A DNA stretch of 5,263 nt from NCBI GenBank assembly GCA_030754715.1, contig JASLZV010000159.1, positions 1 to 5,263 of the forward strand, in the 5' to 3' direction. The notes below the pieces were generated by a model. The model saw only the letters and a program-made list of their open reading frames with translations. It did not search any database and was not told where the DNA came from. This stretch comes from Phycisphaerae bacterium. Lineage in GTDB: Bacteria; Planctomycetota; Phycisphaerae; SM23-33. Of this stretch, positions 1 to 5,263 are shown piece after piece. Position numbers and translations under genes: made by a program. Every line of letters begins with the position of its first letter. Within the stretch, counting starts at the first letter, position 1.

Positions 1-529
1 AGCGTCTTTGCAGTTCGCTCCTGTCAAACTCCGACACCACGTGAAACGTCGTCACCTCGATGTCTCGGGACCTGTTGAGCAGTTCCCTGGCCCCGGCCAC
101 CCGCTTGACCGACGGCGCCGGGATGGCCTTGGCCAGTTCGGCAAGGCGCACGCGTTCCGGCGGGCGGCCATTACCATCGGGTTCAGCCGCGTGCGGGCGG
201 GGCTGGCCCCAGTTGTTTGTCGCCAGTTCGTCGGGAAACGGATGGTCCCGCAGAGACTGTATGCGTTTCACGTAAGGGGGCAGGGGTCGGATATCGCTGC
301 CGTCTCGCCCGGCGCGCTGCTCAAACCGCCTGACCGCATCGAGCAGCTTGGCGTCCACTTTACCAGGACGCACCCGCTCCATGTCGGTGCCCACCAGCGG
401 GACTTCGGAGCGACCGGGGGCCGACAGTAACCAGTAAACCATCGCATACAGCAGCAGTAAACCGCACACAGCCAGAACGCCCTTCTCAACGTGCTGCTCC
501 AGCAGACCCAGGCTATCGGTTTTGCCCAT
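1..529 (-). CDS. Single-pass membrane protein of the pilus operon, N-terminal part (C-terminus beyond the window)
   Basis: The frame is open for 176 codons from ATG at 529 to the window edge, so the protein continues to the left of the window. I do not recognise the family. Residues 1-17 are polar and charged. Residues about 18-36 form one strong membrane helix (VLAVCGLLLLYAMVYWLL), which suggests a type II-oriented inner-membrane anchor with the rest in the periplasm. Residues 58-75 look helical. Residues about 100-145 are Pro/Arg-rich and probably a linker. A beta-rich stretch (IEVTTFHVVSEF) begins near residue 157 and may open a folded domain. The start is well supported by GAGGAGG seven bases upstream. 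It is the third gene of the PilM-led operon, a position where canonical operons carry PilP or the PilQ secretin. Size and anchor type do not match a lipoprotein PilP, because no lipobox is seen. A divergent PilP/PilO-like alignment component is therefore an inference only. Confidence 0.85.
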   Translation of the reverse strand, partial: MGKTDSLGLLEQHVEKGVLAVCGLLLLYAMVYWLLSAPGRSEVPLVGTDMERVRPGKVDAKLLDAVRRFEQRAGRDGSDIRPLPPYVKRIQSLRDHPFPDELATNNWGQPRPHAAEPDGNGRPPERVRLAELAKAIPAPSVKRVAGARELLNRSRDIEVTTFHVVSEFDRSELQRR

Positions 530-536
530 CTACGGG

Positions 537-543
537 CCTCCTC
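537..543 (-). promoter_or_regulatory. Ribosome binding site of the third pilus-operon gene
   Basis: The minus strand reads GAGGAGG, a near-perfect anti-16S match, seven bases before the ATG at 529. It fixes the start of the left-edge gene and indicates independent translation initiation despite the 80-base gap to the previous gene. Confidence 0.8.
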
Positions 544-564
544 AAACTGTCAATGGCTTGTCAC

Positions 565-602
565 GCTGCGCCGGCCGCCCCAAACGGCGCATCGGGCGCA
601 GC
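565..602 (-). other. Post-stop inverted repeat (8-bp stem) in the intergenic spacer
   Basis: GCTGCGCC (565-572) and GGCGCAGC (595-602) are perfect reverse complements separated by 22 bases. The repeat lies seven bases after the TAG stop of the upstream gene. Inside it, GCGCCG (568-573) and CGGCGC (585-590) offer a competing 6-bp stem. No T-tract follows on the minus strand, so it is not a standard intrinsic terminator. It could protect or delimit an mRNA 3' end, or could simply be chance in GC-rich DNA. Confidence 0.4.
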
Positions 603-609
603 ACAGCCG

Positions 610-2007
610 CTATCGCGCCTTTGCGGCCAGACGTTTCTTGTCCTTGTCGCCCATGGCGACAGGGAGTTTCCTTAACACCTCGGCCGGCATCAGCGGGCGG
701 GTCCACGCCGAACGCATCAGCATCTCACCGGTAATAGTCGCCCGCATTACCGCCTCCACGCCGTAGTAACGCATATCCGCCTCCTCGATGCTCGGTTCGG
801 CCATCTCAACGTTCAGCACGGTGTGGTCCCCTCGCAACATCACGTTGCGCAGCAGGTCCAGCAGTCGCCCGGTGTTCAGGATAACCGTGAAACGGTACCG
901 GACAATCTGGTATTCTCGGTTCGTCACCCTCCCGGTGAGGCTTTTGTCGCGGCCGGTGGCACGCCCGCGGCCAGCAGGCCTGCCCCGCCGTTCGACCCCG
1001 CCCATTCCAGCTTCATACCCGGGGGTTGGAACGTCCCTGGAGCGACGGCCGGGCGTGCCGGGCTCGACGTCCACATAGCCTTCCTGGACCTCTATCTTAA
1101 CCAGTTGCTTGACCGCGGCATTGGGCACGATGGCCGAACGGATTAACGCGCCCCTCCGTAGCGCCCGGAGGTTGGTCTTGTTGATGGCTTCGAGAATATC
1201 TCGCGAGACCCACAGGTTGACCTGTGCGCCCCACCGCAGGTCCGGCGGGGCGTCGGCCTCGCGGGCCTCCGGACGCGGAAACACCACGTCCAGCGACGCC
1301 GGCGAGGCATAAATCAGCCCGGCCCGGGCCTTGCTCACCGTCAACTCTTCAATCGCACGCTCCACGGCTCGCTCGCGTACCCGCTCATCGGTCATCTGGA
1401 ACAGTACCCATTCCTCGTCGGTGATGCCGGCCGGCCTGGTCCTATCATCACTGTCGGCCCCCATTCGCCGGGCGCTCCTCACCCTATTGACCGCGATTTT
1501 CTTCCTCTCACCGATGCGATTCACCCACTTGGTCATTCCGGCGGCTATCTCCTCCTCGGTGGGCGCGGTCGTCGGCTTGAGTTCGCCCAGGTAACCGTAG
1601 AGTACCTTGCGATACTCGTCGGTAAACACGTACGTCAGGCCCTTATCACGGTACAGCGTCGCATCGATCGGGAAGGCCGGCACCATCTTCAGCCGGCCGT
1701 CGTCGATCAGCGCCAGTTGCAGCACAGGGTAGTCCTTCTGGTTCCAGGCCACGCTGTCCCGCAGTACGCGGTCTCGCGTCTGGCGTTTCGCCTCGAGTTG
1801 CTGCTTTTTCCTCTCAAGCATTTCAGGGCTGAGACTGACCTCACCCAGGCCGCGCAGCCGCCGGGCCAAATCCTGCCGTGGTTTCATGTCCTCGGAAAAA
1901 CCTTTGTTCTGAATCACTCCAACCGCCGCCATCACCCCGCCGACGACAATCACGATCCCGATCAAACAGGCCAAGAAACGGTTGTCACGAATCCATTGCA
2001 TAGGCAT
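610..2007 (-). CDS. PilO-position single-pass membrane protein of the type IV pilus operon
   Basis: The protein has 465 residues. A short cytoplasmic N-terminus is followed by one membrane helix at about residues 11-31 (CLIGIVIVVGGVMAAVGV) and a charged probable coiled coil at about 42-83. A first mixed alpha/beta region spans about 90-310. An Arg/Gly/Pro-rich linker lies at about 318-358. A second compact alpha/beta region follows (365-450), with strands YRFTVILNTG, VLNVEMAEPS and VMRATITGEML, then a Lys/Arg-rich tail. A helix plus coiled coil plus two alpha/beta domains is the general plan of PilN/PilO alignment proteins and of the Amuc_1100-type pilus-associated proteins of PVC bacteria. 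Standard PilO is about 200 residues, so this one is more than twice that length. Its start overlaps the stop of the PilM-PilN fusion by one base (TAATG), which implies translational coupling and a shared complex. The coding call is firm. The PilO-like role is inferred from position and architecture, since I see no diagnostic motif. Confidence 0.9.
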   Translation of the reverse strand: MPMQWIRDNRFLACLIGIVIVVGGVMAAVGVIQNKGFSEDMKPRQDLARRLRGLGEVSLSPEMLERKKQQLEAKRQTRDRVLRDSVAWNQKDYPVLQLALIDDGRLKMVPAFPIDATLYRDKGLTYVFTDEYRKVLYGYLGELKPTTAPTEEEIAAGMTKWVNRIGERKKIAVNRVRSARRMGADSDDRTRPAGITDEEWVLFQMTDERVRERAVERAIEELTVSKARAGLIYASPASLDVVFPRPEAREADAPPDLRWGAQVNLWVSRDILEAINKTNLRALRRGALIRSAIVPNAAVKQLVKIEVQEGYVDVEPGTPGRRSRDVPTPGYEAGMGGVERRGRPAGRGRATGRDKSLTGRVTNREYQIVRYRFTVILNTGRLLDLLRNVMLRGDHTVLNVEMAEPSIEEADMRYYGVEAVMRATITGEMLMRSAWTRPLMPAEVLRKLPVAMGDKDKKRLAAKAR

Positions 2008-4175
2008 TATCTCCCGGGTCTGTCGGGGCTTTCTAAAGGATTCCGGACCAGGGACACACCGTCATCCTCGACAACCACCACCCAGCAAACCACGAATCGC
2101 TGGTCCCTGGACATGTCCTCATCCGGCAGCAGGGGGTCGGGCCGTGCTGGTCCGGACCGCCCGCCGCCGACCGCTCGTCCCGCCCGGCCGTAGTGCCCTG
2201 CGTCCACCCCGACGATTCCCTCCACTCTTCGCCTGCCGGCACCGGCGGCGGCGCGACGATCAGCCGACCCCGCGCCGACCTTGGTGCCAACCGCATAGAT
2301 GTCCCGGATCCAGCAATCGGCAATCGAAAAGGCACTTTGCTGCTCGGCCAACTGCCTGCTCTGGCTGATCATCTCGCGTATCAACCGGTTCGCCCGGGCC
2401 AGCGGCAGTGGCGTCCGAGCCCCCAATTCCACCAGGAACCCGCGTTTGGTGGACGTCCTTGGGCCGGCGGCCTTGCCACGACGGGGCTTGGGGGAGGCTG
2501 TCGGCGGCCTGGTCCCGCGGGTGGCTCGGCCTTCGCGGTTTTTGACGGCCGCAGCGGCCGTCAGGACGTCCGCGTGGTAGACCGATTCGAGCCCCTCTTG
2601 AACAATCACTTTCCGCGCCGACCGGGGGGTCTTCCTGAAATCCGCAATACGCTCCCGCACCGCATTGAGTTGCTCTTCCAGCGCCTTGCGGTCCTCGTCG
2701 CTGAGTTTTCTGCCCGACCGCAAATCCACTTTTCGCTCCAACTGCGCCTCGGTCGCACGGTCCTCGGCATAGTCCGCCAGTCGCGGGTTGTCCGTGGCTA
2801 CCGCCTGGTGCTGGATGGAGCCTGACACCATCGTCAGCACCGACGGCCAGAAGTTCCGATAACCGTACAACTTCATGTCGCCATGAATTTCCTCAATCTC
2901 TTTGTCTCCCTCGCCCTTTAACCGGCGTTCCTCGTTCCGAAGCGCTTCGAGACGTGTGATAACACTACGGGCCTGGGCCAGATCCCCGCTGGTCCGCGGG
3001 TCGGTACGGTCGGCGAAGGAACGAAACGCCCAACAGGCCACCGCCAACAAAATCGACGTCGCAGCAGCAGCAAACCATGGGCGCTTGCGGTCCCACTGGC
3101 GTTTGCGGGCCACCTCCTTGGGAAGCAGGTTGGTGCCGACGACGGCCCGGTCCAGCCCCTGCAACGCCAAACCGTACGCCACGCCAAACGACAAGACCTG
3201 CTCGGCAAACTTGGGGCCGCTCATCGACGGCGAAAGCACCAGGCGGCTATAACTGTCCACACGGGCCACCGGAATGTTCAGGTTCTGCTCCAGAAACTTC
3301 TGAAGCCCCGGCAAGCGAAAACCATTGCCCATTCCTACCACACGCTTGAACCGCGCCTCGCGGTGCAACGATGTGTAGTAACCGATCGATCGTTGTATTT
3401 CCTGGACCAGGTCGGCGAATACCGGTCGCATCGCCTGAAAGATCTGACGGGCATACTTGCTGCTGGCGGCCGTACGCTTGAGATTCTCGGCCTTGTCAAA
3501 CGAGAGCTTGAATGCCCGCACCAGCGAGTCCGTGAAGTTGCTGCCCCCGATCTGAATGGTTCGCGTCCAGATCCTCGCCCCGTCGGCTACCACCAGTTCG
3601 GTCTTGTCGGTACCGACGTCAGCCAGCATCGTCGCCCCTCCGTCGGCCAACTGCTGGTCGCCGCACAGGAAATTGTACAGCGCCAACTGCGCCATCTGGA
3701 CAATATCCACGCTCAGACCGGCAACCGACAAATGCCCCAGCATGTCGTTCACGTCCAAGCGCTTCATGGCAAAGATACCAACCTCAACGTCCGGACTGTC
3801 CGGATCGTGGAAGGTCTGCCACCGCCAGACAACCTCCTCGATAGGGAAGGGAATTTGCTGCTCGGCCTCAAACCGGACAATCCCGGGGACACGCTTGGGC
3901 TCCACTGGAGGGAGCTTGACAAACCGTGTGAAACTGCTTTGGCCCGGAACAGAAGCCGCCAGGATGCTCCCCGAGACGACGTTCTTGTCTAGAAACTGCC
4001 TCAATGCCTCCACCAGCAAGCCGGCGCGGTCCACCTCCGGCTGCGACAGGATCTGCGGGTACTCGATGACTTCGAAGGCCTCGACCTGAACCTGCCCTTC
4101 GATCTCGCACAGTTTCAAGGCCTTCAGGGCACGCTGACCGATGTCGATGCCCCAAGCGCTTTTTGCTATGGCCAT
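2007..4175 (-). CDS. pilM: PilM-PilN fusion: type IV pilus actin-like ATPase with membrane-anchored PilN-like extension
   Basis: This is the organising protein of the pilus inner-membrane platform, with 722 residues against about 350 for ordinary PilM. Residues 1-340 are the actin-like domain. The phosphate-1 loop is WGIDIGQRALKALKL (8-22), PilM-typical stretches include LAASVPGQ and FEAEQQIPFPIEE, the phosphate-2 loop is ADVGTDKTELVV (185-196), and the adenosine-side loop is GMGNGFRLPGLQKFLE. TNLLPKE (348-354) matches the PilN N-terminal peptide that normally docks on PilM. A membrane helix follows at about 367-384 (WFAAAATSILLAVACWAF). Residues 398-430 and 470-515 are probable coiled coil. 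A basic Pro/Arg-rich linker lies at about 546-578. The end is a broken ferredoxin-like fold, with CWIRDIYAVG (621-630) and DQRFVVCWVVVVEDDG (691-706) as its strands. The residues between these strands (632-688) are open in a second frame as well. AGGGAG precedes the ATG by five bases. The PilM part is near certain and the PilN-like extension is strongly supported by order and motif. Confidence 0.95.
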   Translation of the reverse strand: MAIAKSAWGIDIGQRALKALKLCEIEGQVQVEAFEVIEYPQILSQPEVDRAGLLVEALRQFLDKNVVSGSILAASVPGQSSFTRFVKLPPVEPKRVPGIVRFEAEQQIPFPIEEVVWRWQTFHDPDSPDVEVGIFAMKRLDVNDMLGHLSVAGLSVDIVQMAQLALYNFLCGDQQLADGGATMLADVGTDKTELVVADGARIWTRTIQIGGSNFTDSLVRAFKLSFDKAENLKRTAASSKYARQIFQAMRPVFADLVQEIQRSIGYYTSLHREARFKRVVGMGNGFRLPGLQKFLEQNLNIPVARVDSYSRLVLSPSMSGPKFAEQVLSFGVAYGLALQGLDRAVVGTNLLPKEVARKRQWDRKRPWFAAAATSILLAVACWAFRSFADRTDPRTSGDLAQARSVITRLEALRNEERRLKGEGDKEIEEIHGDMKLYGYRNFWPSVLTMVSGSIQHQAVATDNPRLADYAEDRATEAQLERKVDLRSGRKLSDEDRKALEEQLNAVRERIADFRKTPRSARKVIVQEGLESVYHADVLTAAAAVKNREGRATRGTRPPTASPKPRRGKAAGPRTSTKRGFLVELGARTPLPLARANRLIREMISQSRQLAEQQSAFSIADCWIRDIYAVGTKVGAGSADRRAAAGAGRRRVEGIVGVDAGHYGRAGRAVGGGRSGPARPDPLLPDEDMSRDQRFVVCWVVVVEDDGVSLVRNPLESPDRPGR
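2011..2015 (-). promoter_or_regulatory. GGGAG ribosome binding site with two possible ATG starts
   Basis: GGGAG on the minus strand is only three bases from the ATG at 2007 but nine bases from the in-frame ATG at 2001. Spacing alone favours the second ATG, which would give a protein two residues shorter (starting MQWIRDNR). The first ATG overlaps the upstream TAA and could be used by terminating ribosomes. The site lies inside the last codons of the upstream gene. Confidence 0.55.
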
Positions 4176-4180
4176 AACCG

Positions 4181-4186
4181 CTCCCT
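4181..4186 (-). promoter_or_regulatory. Ribosome binding site of the PilM-PilN fusion
   Basis: The minus strand reads AGGGAG five bases before the ATG at 4175. It supports that start, which also places the first actin-like loop at residue 8, as expected for PilM. Confidence 0.75.
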
Positions 4187-4193
4187 GGATGGT

Positions 4194-4346
4194 TCACTCA
4201 GTCCCGGAGAGATTTCCGTTTTCTCCCACGAGCCCAAACCACATAATATTGAGTTTTTCGTCCGGCGGCAACAGCGCATCCGCCGTACAGTTAGACGCCC
4301 AGGCGCCCGCCGCGTTCCACTGCGGCCCAGCGCCGTAAGAACCCAT
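4194..4346 (-). CDS. Possible 50-residue leader ORF upstream of pilM
   Basis: An ATG at 4346 opens 50 codons ending in TGA at 4194-4196, leaving 18 bases before the pilM start. The composition looks protein-like: Trp at positions 10, 16 and 36, and sequence such as PPDEKLNIMWFGLVGENG near the end. Third-position GC is high, roughly 70% by hand count. No family is recognised, no membrane helix or signal peptide is seen, and the ribosome binding site is weak. The same frame runs further upstream, antisense to the methylthiotransferase gene, with an alternative ATG at 4361. It competes with the predicted promoter at 4243-4271, which lies inside it: if that promoter is the only one, this ORF is not translated. 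It could also be the remnant 3' end of a lost gene, or chance. Confidence 0.25.
   Translation of the reverse strand: MGSYGAGPQWNAAGAWASNCTADALLPPDEKLNIMWFGLVGENGNLSGTE
4243..4271 (-). promoter_or_regulatory. Putative sigma70-type promoter of the pilus operon
   Basis: On the minus strand the -35 box TTGCCG (4271-4266; 4 of 6 to consensus) and the -10 box TATTAT (4248-4243; 5 of 6) are separated by exactly 17 bases, in the only AT-rich stretch of this intergenic region. The predicted start is near 4236, giving a leader of about 60 bases before pilM. The call is based on consensus matching only. Confidence 0.45.
4263..4285. repeat. Short inverted repeat overlapping the -35 box
   Basis: CGGCGG (4263-4268) and CCGCCG (4280-4285) are reverse complements around an 11-base centre. 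The left arm covers part of the predicted -35 box of the pilus operon. On the other strand the repeat lies in the untranslated leader of the methylthiotransferase gene. It could be an operator or an RNA hairpin, but a 6-bp GC-only stem arises easily by chance at this base composition. Confidence 0.25.
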
Positions 4347-5263
4347 GGCCCGATTCACCATCACCACGTTGGGCTGCAAAGTCAACCAGTACGACAGCGC
4401 CGCCCTGGCCGCACAGTTGCAACGCGCAGGTCTTTGTCCCGCCGGCCGGGGCCAGCAGGCCGACCTGGTAGTCATTAACACCTGCTGCGTAACTACCACG
4501 GCGATGCGAAAAAGTCGCCAGGCCGTTCGGCAGGCACTTCGCAGCGCGCCCAACGCCGCTGTGCTGATAACCGGCTGCTATAGCGACTACGACGCGGAGG
4601 CCATCGACGGCATCCTGACTTCGTTGGGGGGTGCGATCCGGCAAACCTTTATAGCCGGCCACCACCGCAATCTTGGCGCCGTGCTCCACCAAATAGTATC
4701 CGGACTTCGCGCCGGTGGCCAGCACCAACTCCACAGCCCCGACCAGCCCAAACAAGCCCACGTCAACAACTGGGATACCGAGGCATGCGTGAACAAGGCC
4801 GCCGAAGTATGCGTCGCCTCAACCGGCGGGCATCCTTCTATTAGAACGCGGCGAAATAGCGCCGTCAAGGGCAAAGCCCCCGGCACGAGGGAACTGGGCG
4901 GTATTGATGCCTTCCCAGGCCATCAGCGCGCCTTTGTGAAGGTCCAGGACGGCTGCGATGCCTTCTGCACCTACTGCATCGTGCCCTACACACGCCCGGT
5001 CGTCTGGTCCAGAACCATCGAACAGGTCGAGGCGGAGAGCAGGCGGCTCGTGTCGGCTGGGCACAAGGAAATCGTGCTGGCCGGGGTGTTCCTGGGATCG
5101 TTCGGGCGAGACACCGCCATACGCAAGCGGTGGAAGGGCCCACCCGAGGCGCTGGCGGCGATGCTTGAGCGGGTGGCCCGCATCGAAGGCCTCTGGCGGG
5201 TGCGCCTCTCCAGCCTCGAGCCCGGCGACCTGAGCGACCAGCTGCTGGACGTCTGCCGGTGCA
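4345..5263 (+). CDS. mtaB: MtaB-type tRNA (t6A37) methylthiotransferase, partial (C-terminus beyond the window)
   Basis: This radical SAM enzyme of the cytoplasm adds a methylthio group to N6-threonylcarbamoyladenosine 37 of ANN-decoding tRNAs. The frame is open for 306 codons to the window edge. The N-terminal methylthiotransferase domain shows TLGCKVNQYD (8-17), NTCCVT (45-50) and GCY (77-79), so C11, C47 and C78 should hold the auxiliary 4Fe-4S cluster. The radical SAM domain begins at FVKVQDGCDAFCTYCIVPYT, with C204, C208 and C211 as the CxxxCxxC ligands, and continues with KEIVLAGVFLGSFG and VRLSSLEPGDL. TLGCKVNQ with KVQDGC favours MtaB over MiaB (YGCQMN-type) or RimO (SLGCPKN-type). 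The C-terminal TRAM domain is outside the window. The linker from about 110 to 190 is long, placing C204 some 45-50 residues later than I would expect for a compact MtaB. An in-frame TAA three codons upstream fixes the ATG at 4345 as the first possible ATG. The ribosome binding site is poor and no convincing promoter was found for this gene. Confidence 0.95.
   Translation, partial: MARFTITTLGCKVNQYDSAALAAQLQRAGLCPAGRGQQADLVVINTCCVTTTAMRKSRQAVRQALRSAPNAAVLITGCYSDYDAEAIDGILTSLGGAIRQTFIAGHHRNLGAVLHQIVSGLRAGGQHQLHSPDQPKQAHVNNWDTEACVNKAAEVCVASTGGHPSIRTRRNSAVKGKAPGTRELGGIDAFPGHQRAFVKVQDGCDAFCTYCIVPYTRPVVWSRTIEQVEAESRRLVSAGHKEIVLAGVFLGSFGRDTAIRKRWKGPPEALAAMLERVARIEGLWRVRLSSLEPGDLSDQLLDVCRC

Noticed and set aside
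553..558. Perfect -35-like TTGACA-type hexamer region on the minus strand before the left-edge gene (around 548-553)
   Set aside because: No -10-like hexamer lies 16-18 bases downstream, where the ribosome binding site and start codon already fall, so it cannot be a working promoter for this gene.
1717..2193. 158-codon plus-strand ORF spanning the junction of the two pilus genes
   Set aside because: It overlaps both genes antisense. Its Arg/Pro/Thr-rich low-complexity translation shows no domain.
2193..2825. 210-codon plus-strand ORF opposite the PilM-PilN fusion gene
   Set aside because: It lies wholly antisense to a gene with clear PilM/PilN features, and its product is Pro/Arg/Gly-rich with no recognisable motif. 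It is a shadow of GC-biased third positions.
3363..3992. 209-codon plus-strand ORF opposite the PilM actin-like domain
   Set aside because: It is antisense to the most conserved part of PilM and has no independent motif or ribosome binding site, so it is a frame shadow.
4244..4249. TAATAT as a plus-strand -10 box for the methylthiotransferase gene
   Set aside because: It matches 4 of 6 positions and has only TTCTCC at -35 distance. The same AT-rich bases fit a minus-strand promoter far better.
4291..4761. 156-codon minus-strand ORF opposite the methylthiotransferase gene
   Set aside because: It is antisense to well-supported MtaB motifs. Its Gly/Ala/Val-rich sequence is typical of reverse-strand translation of GC-rich coding DNA.

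Overview
This is a GC-rich window with two divergent transcription units: a leftward type IV pilus (T4P) inner-membrane assembly operon (about 4175 down to position 1, running off the left edge) and a rightward tRNA-modification gene (4345 to the right edge, also cut). The style of the proteins suggests a bacterium of the Planctomycetota or wider PVC group. The PilM adenosine-loop region reads GMGNGFRLPGLQKFLE, PilM carries a long C-terminal membrane extension, and the pilus genes downstream are very divergent. This placement rests on recalled family resemblance, not on a search.

Leftward unit, in order of transcription. A 722-residue protein (2007-4175) begins with a complete PilM actin-like ATPase domain. 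It runs through a TNLLPKE motif and one membrane helix into a PilN-like periplasmic region, so it looks like a natural PilM-PilN fusion. Its stop codon overlaps the start of the next gene in a TAATG junction. That gene (610-2007) encodes a 465-residue single-pass membrane protein sitting where PilO would be. After an 80-base spacer containing an 8-bp GC-rich inverted repeat, a third gene (529 to 1, 3' end missing) encodes another protein with one N-terminal membrane anchor. Together they would form the cytoplasmic ring and periplasmic alignment parts of a T4P or type II secretion-like machine. No secretin, pilin or motor ATPase gene is in the window.

Rightward unit. The partial gene at 4345-5263 is an MtaB-type radical SAM tRNA methylthiotransferase. 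It has the N-terminal cluster cysteines, the CxxxCxxC radical SAM motif and an enlarged linker between the two.

The 169-base region between the divergent units (4176-4344) holds a plausible sigma70-type promoter for the pilus operon, a short inverted repeat over its -35 box, and a possible 50-codon leader ORF on the minus strand. The start codons of that ORF and of the methylthiotransferase interlock in one CCATGG palindrome. No RNA genes, mobile elements or CRISPR arrays are visible. The most notable points are the PilM-PilN fusion with its docking peptide in cis, the unusual Arg/Gly/Pro-rich linkers in the periplasmic proteins, and a segment of the fusion that is open in two frames.
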